64,000 nt of DNA, taken from contig NZ_KE386925.1 of the NCBI RefSeq assembly GCF_000429605.1, forward strand, positions 523,209-587,208, in the 5' to 3' direction. The first letter of the stretch is position 1, and every line of letters starts with the position of its first letter. Positions 47,458-56,272 of the stretch are shown piece after piece. The notes beneath the pieces were generated by a model. That model ran no database searches. It was not told the DNA's origin and worked only from the letters and a program-made list of their open reading frames with translations. The translations under genes and the position numbers were made by a program. The stretch is from Azonexus hydrophilus DSM 23864. GTDB taxonomy: Bacteria > Pseudomonadota > Gammaproteobacteria > Burkholderiales > Rhodocyclaceae.

Positions 47458-49203
47458 TCAGGCGGTATCCCCGGTTAGCAGCGGGCACTTCAGGCCGATG
47501 CTGGCGATCTTGCCGGCGGCCCCCATCTCGCGCACGATGAGAACGAAATTGCCGACCTGGACGCGGTCACCGACGACTGCCGGGTGCCCCAGGCGGGCAA
47601 TGAACACCTCGTCGAGACGGCGCGGGTTCTCTGCTTCCTCGAACACGAAGCCGTAGGCCAGTGCCAGGTCGCCGGCCGTACAATCCGGCGCCACGGCAAA
47701 CTCGCCGAAGTAACGGGTATTGCGCCCGATGTCCTGCATCGCCACGCCGAAGATGCGCGCCAGCCGCTCGGCCAGCGCTTCCGGCGCGATGAACCAGGCG
47801 GAATCGCCCGGCCGCAACCGGAAATCGCCCTTGATGTCGAGCAGCCGTCCCTTGCGCACCACGGCGATGCAGCGAACCTCATCGTGGATGAATTCGGCCG
47901 CCAGTTCATCCGGGTGCCGCCCCTCGGCCGCCGAGCCGATGCTGGCGCGGAATTCGAACATCGGCAGGGCCGCTTCCTCGCCCAGCCAGACCTCGACCCG
48001 ATCACGCGGTTCGTCGGCCGGCGGCAGTTCGACCTTGAGCAGCCGCGCCGCCGCCGGAATGGTTGCCCCCTGAACCAGCAGGGACAACAGGACAACCGAG
48101 AACGCCACGTCGAACAGCAATTGCGAATCCGGCACGCCCATCACCACCGGCATGATCGCCAGCACGACCGGCACCGCGCCGCGCAGGCCGACCCAGCTGA
48201 CAAAGGCAATTTCGTTGCGTGTATAGCGGAAGGGATAGAGGCCGATGGCCACCGCCAGCGGACGGGCGACGAACATCAGGAACAGCGCCAGCAACAGCGC
48301 ATGCCAGGTGTATTCGGTGAGGTGAGTTGGCGTCACCAGCAGCCCCAGAACCACGAACATGCCGGCCTGGGCCAGCCAGGCCAGGCCGTCCATGACCCGC
48401 AGTACGTGCTCGGTGGCGTGGCTTTTCCGGTTGCCGACGATGACCCCGGCGACATACACCGCCAGCAGGCCGCTGCCGTCGAGTAAGTTGGCGGCGCCGA
48501 CGATCAGCAGACCGCCAGACAGGATCAGCAATGCGTACAAACCCTCGGCCAGGTTCAGGCGGCGCAGCAGCCAGGCCAGCACCTTGCCGCCGACGACACC
48601 GAACAACAGGCCGATCCCCGCCTGTTTGAGCAGCATCCAGGCAAAACTGGACACCCCGGAACGCTCCGGATGCAGCAGCACCTCGATCATCACCACGACC
48701 AGCAGGATGGCCATCGGGTCATTGGAACCCGATTCGATTTCCAGCGTGCTCTTGACCCGCTCGTTGAGCCGCACCCCGCTGTTGCGCAACAGCGCGAACA
48801 CCGCTGCCGCGTCGGTCGAACCGACGATGGCCGCGAGCAGCACACCCAGCCGCCAATCGACGTCGAGCAGCCAGGTGGCGAAAATGCCGAGCAGCGCCAC
48901 CGTCCCGACAACGCCCCAGGTGGCCAGCACTGCCGCCGGCTTCAGGGCGACGCGGAAACTGCCGGAATCGGTACGCAGGCCGCCGTCGAGCAGGATCACC
49001 GCCAGCGCCAGCTGGGCAATCAGGTTGGCGGTCTTGAAATCGTCGAAGACGATGCCGCCGATACCATCTTCCCCGGCCAGCATGCCGACACCGAGAAAAA
49101 GCAGCAGCAGCGGCAAGCCGAGGCGTGCGGAGATGGTGCTGGCCAGCACGCTGATGAACAGCAACAGGCCGGCCAGCAGGAACAGGGTGCTGATCGTTGT
49201 CAT
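47458..49203 (-). CDS. nhaP2: Potassium/proton antiporter, NhaP2 (CvrA) type
   Basis: A 581-residue CPA1 antiporter, near the 578 residues of E. coli CvrA. About twelve membrane helices include LGLPLLLLFLGVGMLAGEDG, AVILLDGGLRTD, SSDAA-like GSTDAAAVFALLRNSG and SGSNDPMAILLVV, the ion-binding ND motif region. The C-terminal part has a TrkA_C domain (about 400-470) and a CorC/HlyC-type tail. It expels K+ (or Na+) in exchange for H+. With TrkHA and the Kef-type gene it completes a K+ import/export cluster. Confidence 0.9.
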   Translation of the reverse strand: MTTISTLFLLAGLLLFISVLASTISARLGLPLLLLFLGVGMLAGEDGIGGIVFDDFKTANLIAQLALAVILLDGGLRTDSGSFRVALKPAAVLATWGVVGTVALLGIFATWLLDVDWRLGVLLAAIVGSTDAAAVFALLRNSGVRLNERVKSTLEIESGSNDPMAILLVVVMIEVLLHPERSGVSSFAWMLLKQAGIGLLFGVVGGKVLAWLLRRLNLAEGLYALLILSGGLLIVGAANLLDGSGLLAVYVAGVIVGNRKSHATEHVLRVMDGLAWLAQAGMFVVLGLLVTPTHLTEYTWHALLLALFLMFVARPLAVAIGLYPFRYTRNEIAFVSWVGLRGAVPVVLAIMPVVMGVPDSQLLFDVAFSVVLLSLLVQGATIPAAARLLKVELPPADEPRDRVEVWLGEEAALPMFEFRASIGSAAEGRHPDELAAEFIHDEVRCIAVVRKGRLLDIKGDFRLRPGDSAWFIAPEALAERLARIFGVAMQDIGRNTRYFGEFAVAPDCTAGDLALAYGFVFEEAENPRRLDEVFIARLGHPAVVGDRVQVGNFVLIVREMGAAGKIASIGLKCPLLTGDTA

Positions 49204-49395
49204 AGCCCGAATCTATCACAAGGAAATGACCGATTTCGTCGCGATTTGGTGACCGCAAAATTCGGGCGTCCGAGCGTCGGTGATACTTGTGCAAGCGACT
49301 GGCGTTTGTGTCAGTATTTACCAAACGCGGCACGTGTAGCAGAGTGAGCTTATTGACAGTTTTTTTCTGAACAGACACCAGCCAGGAGTACTGCG

Positions 49396-51045
49396 ATGCA
49401 CCTCCAAATCAAGCACAAGCTGTTGATTCTCGTCGCCGTCGCCGTACTCGCCTTGCTTGGCGTCGGCCTGTTCGCACTGAGCCAGGCGGCAAAACTTCAC
49501 CATGAGCAGGATGCATCGATCGCCCGCAGCGCGGCATTGATCGAAGCCATCGATGGTGCCCGCAGCGCTCAGGTCAGTTTCAAGATCATGGTTCAGGAGT
49601 GGAAAAATACCCTGCTCCGCGGCAAGGACCCGGAAGCCTACGCCAGGCACCTGAAGAGTTTTGACGCCGAAGCCGCCCGGGTCAGCGAACAGTTGACCAA
49701 GGTCGGCCAGACCGCGGCCGGTCTCGGCGTCGCCGAACGCCTGAAGATCGAGCAGGTGACCAGTACCTTCGGCCAGTTGGCGCCGCGCTACCATGAAGCC
49801 CTCGGTCAATATGACCGCAACGCCGCCGACCCTGCCGCCACCGTCGACAAACTGGTGCGCGGTATCGACCGTGAACCGACCAAGGTCATCGATGAGCTGG
49901 TCGCCGAGATGCAGAAAATCTCGCTCGAACTGCAGGCCAGCGACCGCGAGCGCTCGACCGAAGTTTACGCCTCGGTCAAGCTCGGGCTCGGCGTCTCGGC
50001 GCTTGCTGCACTGATCGTCCTGCTGACCCTAGCACTGTTCTTCATCCGCTCGATCATCGGTCCGCTGGCCGGGCTGGAATCGACGATGAGTCACATCGCC
50101 GGCAGTGGCGACCTGACCCGCCGCGCGGCAATCGTCAATCAGGACGAGATCGGGCGCATGTCACAGGCTTTCAACACCATGATGGAACGCCTGCAGCAAC
50201 TGATCCGCGAAATCAACGCAGCCAGCGCCGAAGTTGCCAGCGCTTCCGAGCAACTGGCGCAGACCTCCGGCGTCCTGGCCGAGGTTTCCGAACACCAGGC
50301 CAACGCCGTCAGCGGCAGCGCCGCAGCGATTGAAGAGCTGACGGTGGCCATCACTTCAGTCTCGGAAACCGCCCGCGACGTCAATGCCCAGTCCGAGGAA
50401 AGCGTCGCCCAGACCGCGCTCGGCACGCGTAAGGTCTCCCACCTGGTCGGCGAGATCCGGCACATCCAGGAAAACATCGACGAGATCGCCCGCACGGTCG
50501 ACCAATTCGTGCACAGCACCCAGGCGATCACCGACATGACCCGCGAGGTCCGCGACATTGCCGACCAGACCAACCTGCTCGCGCTCAATGCGGCGATCGA
50601 GGCGGCCCGCGCCGGCGAAGCCGGCCGCGGTTTCGCCGTGGTTGCCGACGAGGTGCGCAAGCTGGCCGAAAAATCGGGCAAGTCTGCGGTGGAGATCGAC
50701 CAACGGACCCGGGCGATCATGGATCAGTCGTCGGCCGTACAGACAGCGATCGCCGCCGGCGAGGCGTCGATCCGGGCCAGCAACGCGCTGGCCGGCGAAG
50801 TCGAGGACGTCCTTCAGGGGTCGAGCCAGGTCGTTGAACGCTCGCGCAGTGGCGTCACCGAAATCACCGATTCGGTCTCCGAGCAGAAGATCGCCTCGAC
50901 CGAGATTGCCCAGAGCATGGAACGGATCTCGAACATGGTCGAGGAAAACAACGCCTCGACGCAGAGCATCCGCCAGTCGACCAGCGACCTGCATCGCCTC
51001 TCGGAACGCCTGACCGGCCTGGTCGCCGGCTTCCGCGTCGCCTGA
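49396..51045 (+). CDS. Methyl-accepting chemotaxis protein
   Basis: A 549-residue receptor. Helices at about 9-28 and 195-217 bracket a mostly helical periplasmic sensor of about 165 residues (four-helix-bundle type, no Cache motifs). A HAMP domain (about 218-270) leads to a long signalling coiled coil, with the hairpin tip [39 protein letters not shown] intact for CheA/CheW binding. No C-terminal CheR tether pentapeptide is seen. A GGAG ribosome-binding site precedes the ATG. A TTGACA box at 49353-49358 lies upstream but lacks a matching -10. Confidence 0.93.
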   Translation: MHLQIKHKLLILVAVAVLALLGVGLFALSQAAKLHHEQDASIARSAALIEAIDGARSAQVSFKIMVQEWKNTLLRGKDPEAYARHLKSFDAEAARVSEQLTKVGQTAAGLGVAERLKIEQVTSTFGQLAPRYHEALGQYDRNAADPAATVDKLVRGIDREPTKVIDELVAEMQKISLELQASDRERSTEVYASVKLGLGVSALAALIVLLTLALFFIRSIIGPLAGLESTMSHIAGSGDLTRRAAIVNQDEIGRMSQAFNTMMERLQQLIREINAASAEVASASEQLAQTSGVLAEVSEHQANAVSGSAAAIEELTVAITSVSETARDVNAQSEESVAQTALGTRKVSHLVGEIRHIQENIDEIARTVDQFVHSTQAITDMTREVRDIADQTNLLALNAAIEAARAGEAGRGFAVVADEVRKLAEKSGKSAVEIDQRTRAIMDQSSAVQTAIAAGEASIRASNALAGEVEDVLQGSSQVVERSRSGVTEITDSVSEQKIASTEIAQSMERISNMVEENNASTQSIRQSTSDLHRLSERLTGLVAGFRVA

Positions 51046-51052
51046 GCCCCCG

Positions 51053-51076
51053 CCGCTGCCGGCTCACCGGCAGCGG
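51053..51076 (+). terminator. Hairpin after the chemotaxis receptor gene
   Basis: CCGCTGCCGG at 51053-51062 pairs perfectly with 51067-51076 around CTCA, just after the stop codon. The following TGCTTCCC is only weakly T-rich. Confidence 0.5.
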
Positions 51077-51124
51077 TGCTTCCCTGCATCGATTGACATC
51101 GCCGACGGCGGCGCGACGGTCAAT

Positions 51125-51146
51125 TTATTCAAAAATAGAATAACAA
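51125..51146. promoter_or_regulatory. Candidate CysB operator upstream of cysD
   Basis: TTATTC at 51125-51130 and GAATAA at 51138-51143 form a LysR-like inverted repeat. The 15 bases 51132-51146 match 17596-17610 before cysI with two mismatches. A TACAAT -10 box at 51185-51190 lies 36 bases before the cysD ATG, so the motif is about 40 bases upstream of the -10 box, as expected for an activator site. Confidence 0.45.
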
Positions 51147-51226
51147 GATGCACTCATGTTCTTAATTGAATATTAAGCGCTTGCTACAATCCGCTCCATT
51201 CAACAATCCCTGCGGATTACCCAGCA

Positions 51227-52156
51227 ATGACCCAACGCAACACACTCTCCCATCTCGACTGGCTCGAAGCCGAAGCCATCCACATCATGCGCGAAGTGGC
51301 CGGCCAGTGCGCCAACCCGGTGCTGCTGTTCTCCGGCGGCAAGGACTCGATCTGCATGCTGCGCATCGCCGAAAAGGCCTTCCGCCCCGGCAAGTTCCCC
51401 TTCCCGCTGATGCACATCGACACCGGCCACAACTATCAGGAAGTCGTTGCCTTCCGCGACAAGCGCGCCGCCGAACTGGGCGAGCGCCTGATCGTCCGCT
51501 CGGTTGAAGATTCGATGAAGCGCGGCACGGTCGTCCTCAAGCACGAAGGCGAATCGCGCAACAAGCACCAGTCGGTGACGCTGCTCGAAGCCATCGAGGA
51601 ATTCGGTTTCGACGCCTGCATCGGCGGCGCCCGCCGCGACGAGGAAAAGGCCCGGGCCAAGGAACGCATCTTTTCCTTCCGCGACGAATTCGGCCAGTGG
51701 GACCCGAAGAACCAGCGCCCGGAACTGTGGAGCCTGTACAACGCCCGCAGCCATAAAGGCGAGAACATCCGCGCCTTCCCGATCTCGAACTGGACGGAAA
51801 TGGACGTCTGGCAATACATCGAGCGCGAAAAGCTCGAACTGCCGTCGATCTACTTCGCCCACACCCGCCCGGTGGTACTGCGTCAGGGCGCCATCGTGCC
51901 GGTCAATGTACCGCTGGTGTCCGGCGAACTGACCAACCTGCCGAAGGCCGGTGAGGAAATCATTGAGAAGCTGGTGCGCTTCCGCACCGTCGGCGATATC
52001 TCGTGCACGGCACCGGTCGAGTCGGACGCCGACACGGTCGAGAAGATCGTCGTCGAAACCGCCACCACCACCATCACCGAGCGCGGCGCCACGCGTCTGG
52101 ACGACCAGACCAGCGAAGCCTCCATGGAACAACGCAAGAAGGAAGGCTACTTCTGA
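51227..52156 (+). CDS. cysD: Sulphate adenylyltransferase small subunit CysD
   Basis: A 309-residue ATP sulphurylase subunit that, with CysN, makes adenylyl sulphate from sulphate and ATP. The PP-loop LFSGGKDSICMLRIAEKA (about 36-53) is intact, with FPLMHIDTGHNYQEV, FDACIGGARRDEEKARAKERIFS and ISNWTEMDVWQYI. The length fits E. coli CysD (302). cysN follows on the same strand, separated by 129 bases that contain an inverted-repeat element. Confidence 0.97.
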   Translation: MTQRNTLSHLDWLEAEAIHIMREVAGQCANPVLLFSGGKDSICMLRIAEKAFRPGKFPFPLMHIDTGHNYQEVVAFRDKRAAELGERLIVRSVEDSMKRGTVVLKHEGESRNKHQSVTLLEAIEEFGFDACIGGARRDEEKARAKERIFSFRDEFGQWDPKNQRPELWSLYNARSHKGENIRAFPISNWTEMDVWQYIEREKLELPSIYFAHTRPVVLRQGAIVPVNVPLVSGELTNLPKAGEEIIEKLVRFRTVGDISCTAPVESDADTVEKIVVETATTTITERGATRLDDQTSEASMEQRKKEGYF

Positions 52157-52165
52157 TGCCCCCGG

Positions 52166-52261
52166 AGACCGGGCGAAATATTTCCTCCGCTGGCTGCGGA
52201 ACTCGCTCGCTACGCTCACTCAGACAGTCCTCGCCTGCTACGTAAACATTTCGCCCGGTCT
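52166..52261. repeat. Inverted-repeat element between cysD and cysN
   Basis: A perfect 14-bp inverted repeat (AGACCGGGCGAAAT at 52166-52179 and its complement at 52248-52261) encloses 68 bases. These contain a TCCGC/GCGGA mini-hairpin (52185-52199) and the run ACTCGCTCGCTACGCTCACT. The element fills nearly the whole intercistronic gap. The form resembles REP- or MITE-like elements seen in betaproteobacterial genomes; the origin is inferred. As RNA it would fold into a long hairpin inside the cysDN message. Confidence 0.6.
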
Positions 52262-52285
52262 GCAACCGCTTTAGGAACACCATCA

Positions 52286-53557
52286 ATGACAACCCACCAA
52301 ATCGAAGACCACGGCCTCCTCCGCTTCCTCACCTGCGGCAGCGTCGACGACGGCAAGAGCACCCTGATCGGGCGCCTGCTGTTCGACACCAAGACCATCC
52401 TCGCCGACACCCTGAACGCCATCGAGAAGACCTCGCAGAAGCGCGGCCTCGGCGCGGTCGACCTGTCGCTGCTGACTGACGGCCTGCAAGCCGAGCGCGA
52501 GCAAGGCATCACCATCGACGTCGCCTACCGCTACTTCTCCACCGGCACGCGCAAGTACATCATCGCCGACGCGCCCGGCCACGAGCAGTACACCCGCAAC
52601 ATGGTTACCGCGGCGTCCACCGCCAACCTCGCCATCATCCTGATCGATGCGCGCAAGGGCGTGCTGACGCAGACCCGCCGCCACTCCAAGCTGGCCTCGC
52701 TGGTCGGCATCCCGCACCTGGTCGTCGCCATCAACAAGATGGATCTGGTCGACTACTCTCAGGAAACCTACGAGAAGATCAAGGCCGATTACCTCGAATT
52801 CGCCGCCAAGGTCGGGATCGAGGACATCCGCTTCATCCCGCTGTCGGCGCTGAACGGCGACATGATCGTCGAGCGCGGCGAGCGCCTCGACTGGTACGAC
52901 GGCCCGACGCTGATGGAAATCCTCGAAGCCGTGCCGGCCGCACATACCGAACACGACGAACCCTTCCGCTTCCCGGTCCAGTACGTCTGCCGCCCGCAGG
53001 ATTCCACCAACCCCGAACTGCACGACTACCGCGGCTTCATGGGCCGCGTCGAATCCGGCAGCATCAAGGTCGGCGACCCGGTCACCGTGCTGCCCAACGG
53101 CCTCGAATCGACGGTCAAGGCCGTGCAGATCGGCGGCGTCGACATCGGCGAAGCTTTCACCGAGCAATCAGTGACCATCCTGCTCGCCGACGAAATCGAC
53201 TGCTCGCGCGGCGACATGATCGTGAAAACCGCCGAAGCCCCGGCCGCCGTCAAGGAAATCCGCGCCACCGTCTGCTGGCTGGCCGAAGCCCCGCTCGACC
53301 GCGCCCGCACCTACCTGATCCGCCACACGACGCGCGACTCCAAGGCCAAGCTGACCGCCATCGACCACCGCCTCGATGTGAACACGCTGGACAAGGTCGC
53401 CGCCGACAAGCTGGCGATGAACGACATCGCCGAAGTCACCTTCAAGCTGGCGCAACCGCTGTTCGTCGATCCGTACGCTGAAAATCGCGGCACCGGGGCG
53501 TTCATCGTCATCGATGAGAGCAACAACAACACGGTCGGCGCAGGCATGATCCTCTGA
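52286..53557 (+). CDS. cysN: Sulphate adenylyltransferase large subunit CysN
   Basis: A 423-residue GTPase that drives CysD. It has translation-factor motifs: G1 GSVDDGKSTLIGRLL (15-29), G3 DAPGHEQYTRNM, G4 NKMD, then two beta-barrel domains to the C-terminus. It ends without a CysC (APS kinase) extension, which some homologues carry. This agrees with the iron-sulphur CysH, which can use APS directly. AGGAA precedes the ATG. The strong hairpin after the stop closes the operon. Confidence 0.97.
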   Translation: MTTHQIEDHGLLRFLTCGSVDDGKSTLIGRLLFDTKTILADTLNAIEKTSQKRGLGAVDLSLLTDGLQAEREQGITIDVAYRYFSTGTRKYIIADAPGHEQYTRNMVTAASTANLAIILIDARKGVLTQTRRHSKLASLVGIPHLVVAINKMDLVDYSQETYEKIKADYLEFAAKVGIEDIRFIPLSALNGDMIVERGERLDWYDGPTLMEILEAVPAAHTEHDEPFRFPVQYVCRPQDSTNPELHDYRGFMGRVESGSIKVGDPVTVLPNGLESTVKAVQIGGVDIGEAFTEQSVTILLADEIDCSRGDMIVKTAEAPAAVKEIRATVCWLAEAPLDRARTYLIRHTTRDSKAKLTAIDHRLDVNTLDKVAADKLAMNDIAEVTFKLAQPLFVDPYAENRGTGAFIVIDESNNNTVGAGMIL

Positions 53558-53575
53558 CCGATCCGCTCCCGCCCC

Positions 53576-53609
53576 ATGCACAATGCCCCGTCCCCGGGGC
53601 ATTGTGCAT
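53576..53609. terminator. Strong hairpin after cysN
   Basis: ATGCACAATGCCCC at 53576-53589 pairs perfectly over 14 bp with 53596-53609 around a six-base loop. No U run follows on either strand, so it may act as a Rho-assisted terminator or an mRNA 3'-end stabiliser. Confidence 0.55.
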
Positions 53610-53700
53610 TCTGCACGCCCATTCCGTCGATTTCGCGGTTAACATAGGCGGGCGCGGCGTTTCCGCGACATTGTGACAACCGAGAACAGCACCGGAAAAA

Positions 53701-54501
53701 ATGAGAGTCCTGATCGTCGAAGACAATGCCTCGATGCGTACCCTGCTCGTCACCTTGCTTGGGAGCCAGGGTTACACCATCGTCGGACAACTGGAAAACG
53801 GCAACACGCTGCTGGACGACATCCGCCGCCTGGAGCCGACCATCGTCTGCCTGGATTACCAGTTACCGGGACGCGACGGGCTGGAATTGCTCAAGGACGT
53901 CAACAGCAACTTTCCCGAGATCGACGTCGTTTTCATGACCGGCTCGGAAGATGCCGACATCGACAAACGGGCGGCGGACAACGGGGCGTCCGGTTTTCTG
54001 CGCAAGCCTTTCGGCCAAAAACAGATTCTCGACGAGCTGCGCCAGGTTTATGAAGTGCGTCAGCAGGCCGAACGGGCCGATACGCCGCCGGCAGCGAACG
54101 CCGCACCGGCAACGCCCGGTGTCCGCCGGGCGGGCGGCCGGCCGACGGCGGTCATCGTCGATGACAACAGTTCGATCCGCCTGCTGCTCAAGGGCGTGCT
54201 CACCGAACTCGGCATGAACATCGTCGCCCAGGCCGGCAACGGCGAGGAAGCCGTCCGTGCTGCCCAGACACACCAGCCGCAGGTCTTGTTCCTCGACGTC
54301 AACATGCCGTTGATGTCCGGGCTGGACGCACTGCCGAAAATCCGCGAAATCAGCCCGAACACGGCGGTCGTCATGGTCACCGGCGACACCTCGCGCGAAC
54401 TCGTTCAGCAGGCAGCCGGTCTCGGCGCCCGCGGCTATATCGTCAAGCCGGTACGACCGGCTTATGTCGAGGCCTTCCTGAAAAAGCTGCTCAACCGCTG
54501 A
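53701..54501 (+). CDS. Response regulator made of two receiver domains
   Basis: A 266-residue protein with two complete receivers and no output domain. The first has acidic Glu7/Asp8, phosphoacceptor Asp52 (TIVCLDYQLPGRDG) and Lys in FLRKPFG. The second begins near 149 (TAVIVDDNSSIR), with Asp199 (LFLDVNMPLMSG) and IVKPVRP. A Pro/Ala linker (about 121-147) joins them. It may relay phosphate or act by protein contact. The HDOD gene follows after 24 bases, and the binding protein-kinase pair lies downstream on the same strand, so a shared pathway is plausible. Confidence 0.9.
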   Translation: MRVLIVEDNASMRTLLVTLLGSQGYTIVGQLENGNTLLDDIRRLEPTIVCLDYQLPGRDGLELLKDVNSNFPEIDVVFMTGSEDADIDKRAADNGASGFLRKPFGQKQILDELRQVYEVRQQAERADTPPAANAAPATPGVRRAGGRPTAVIVDDNSSIRLLLKGVLTELGMNIVAQAGNGEEAVRAAQTHQPQVLFLDVNMPLMSGLDALPKIREISPNTAVVMVTGDTSRELVQQAAGLGARGYIVKPVRPAYVEAFLKKLLNR

Positions 54502-54525
54502 TCCGGACCGCCAAGGAGCGCCAGC

Positions 54526-55389
54526 ATGACCCTGATGATCGACTTCCCCTTTCCCGGCACCAATGCCTGGGTCGAACACTTCAAGGAAGTTGAATTACCG
54601 ATCCTGCGGCTGACGGCCAACCGCCTGGCGGAACTGCGCGACGCAGCAGAAACCATCAACACGCGCACGCTGGCCAACATCGTCATGCACGATCCGCTGA
54701 TGACGCTGCGCGTGTTCCGCTACATGAAGGAAAATCGGCCGAAGAGCCAGAACGCCGAAATCACCACCATCGAGCGCTCGCTGGTGATGATCGGCACGAT
54801 GAAATTCTTCGATAGCTGCCAGGAACTGCCGATCATCGAGCACCAGCTCAAGGGTCACCCCAAGGCCATGCTCGGCCTGCTTAAGGTCATCGCCCGCTCG
54901 CGCCAGGCCTCGCTGTGGGCCCGTGACTGGGCGCTGCTGCGCCAGAACACCCGCTTCGAGGAAATCGCCCTGGCCGCGCTGCTGCACGACTTTGTCGAAA
55001 TCCTGATGCACTGCTTCGCCCCGGCGCTGGCCATCCGCACCCGAGAACGCCTCACCGCCAACCCCAGCCTGCGCACCCGCGCCGTCCAGGAAGAGGTTTT
55101 CGGCGCACCGCTGGCCGACATCATGCGCGAACTGGTCGAACTCTGGGGCCTGCCCGAACTGCTGCTCTCCCTGCTCGATCCGGCCGATGCCGAAACCCTC
55201 AACGTGCGCAACGTGAACCTCGCCGTCGACCTGGCGCGCCATACGGCCAATGGCTGGAACGACGCCGCCCTGCCCGACGATTTCCGGGCCATCGAGGAAC
55301 TGCTGCATATCGGCCACAGCCACTTGCTCGAACGGGTCGGCGCACCGGACGAAATGATCCAGGCCGCCCGCCTGGCTGAAACCGGCTAG
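54526..55389 (+). CDS. HDOD-domain protein
   Basis: A 287-residue cytosolic protein with an HDOD domain, a signalling relative of HD domains that usually lacks hydrolase activity. Landmarks are LPILRLTANRLAELRD, NIVMHDPLMTLRVFRYM, TTIERSLVMIGTMKFFDS (the conserved helical stretch), FEEIALAALLHDFVEILM with an HD-like pair, and VQEEVFGAPLADIMRELVELWGLPE. Such proteins often act with response regulators or c-di-GMP pathways. It sits 24 bases after the double receiver gene, suggesting that it is its partner. Confidence 0.88.
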   Translation: MTLMIDFPFPGTNAWVEHFKEVELPILRLTANRLAELRDAAETINTRTLANIVMHDPLMTLRVFRYMKENRPKSQNAEITTIERSLVMIGTMKFFDSCQELPIIEHQLKGHPKAMLGLLKVIARSRQASLWARDWALLRQNTRFEEIALAALLHDFVEILMHCFAPALAIRTRERLTANPSLRTRAVQEEVFGAPLADIMRELVELWGLPELLLSLLDPADAETLNVRNVNLAVDLARHTANGWNDAALPDDFRAIEELLHIGHSHLLERVGAPDEMIQAARLAETG

Positions 55390-55442
55390 GCCTTGTTGCC
55401 AGGAGCATGACGGCAGGACGATATGCGGTTAAACTGAACCGC

Positions 55443-56255
55443 ATGATTTTCCGGATTCGCCACATGCCCCGCAGAAGCTGTTTTTCCGCCCTGTTGCTCA
55501 TCAGTCTGCTGCTGCCGCTCCAGGCCATGGCGCAGGGACGGCTGGAACGCATCGTCGAGCAAGGCACCCTGCGGGTCTGCATCTGGCCGGATTATTACGG
55601 CATTTCCTTCCGCAATCCCAAGACTGGTCGCCCAAGCGGCATCGACATCGACAATGCCAACGACCTGGCCCGCCGGCTCGGCGTGCGCACGCAGTTCGTC
55701 AACAGCTCCTTTGCCACGCTGATCGACGATATCGAAAACGACCGCTGCGACATTGCCATGTTCGCCATCGGCATCACACCGGCCCGCCAGGAACGCCTGC
55801 GCTTCACCCAGCCCTACCTACTCAGCGACATCTACGCGATCACCACCCGGACCAATCCGCGTATCAAGGACTGGGAAGACATTGACCGCCCCGGCATTGT
55901 CGTCGCCGTCGCCCGGGGCACCCTGCATGAAAGCGTGATGAAGGAAAAACTCCAGCATGCCGAACTGCGTATCCTCGAAACCCCGCATGCCCGCGAGTAC
56001 GAAGTGCAGAGCGGTCGCGCCGACGTCTTCATGACCGACTTTCCGTACAGCCGCCGGATGCTCGACAACAGCGACTGGGCCAGACTGGTCACCCCGCCGG
56101 GCAAATATCACACCACCCCGTACGCCTGGGCCATGGCCCCCGGCGACGATGCCTTCCATAGTCATGTCGAACGCGAACTGCAGGCCATGAAAATGGACGG
56201 CCGCTTGATGACCAACGCCGTCCGCCACCGACTGGAGCCCATCGTCGTTCGCTGA
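55443..56255 (+). CDS. Periplasmic binding protein, family 3 (amino-acid type)
   Basis: A secreted protein of about 270 residues in the SBP_bac_3 family. The signal peptide ends LQAMA-QG. The mature start GTLRVCIWPDYYGISFRNPKTG, then GIDIDNANDLARRLG, DRCDIAMFAIGITPARQERLRFTQPYL and GRADVFMTDFPYSRRML, are family landmarks, including the Arg that binds an amino-acid carboxylate (TPARQER). The ATG at 55407 has its AGGAG only one base away, so I prefer 55443; 55464 is also possible. No transporter genes are near; a sensor kinase follows after 17 bases. Confidence 0.86.
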   Translation: MIFRIRHMPRRSCFSALLLISLLLPLQAMAQGRLERIVEQGTLRVCIWPDYYGISFRNPKTGRPSGIDIDNANDLARRLGVRTQFVNSSFATLIDDIENDRCDIAMFAIGITPARQERLRFTQPYLLSDIYAITTRTNPRIKDWEDIDRPGIVVAVARGTLHESVMKEKLQHAELRILETPHAREYEVQSGRADVFMTDFPYSRRMLDNSDWARLVTPPGKYHTTPYAWAMAPGDDAFHSHVERELQAMKMDGRLMTNAVRHRLEPIVVR

Positions 56256-56272
56256 CCCGCCGGAGCGCAAGC

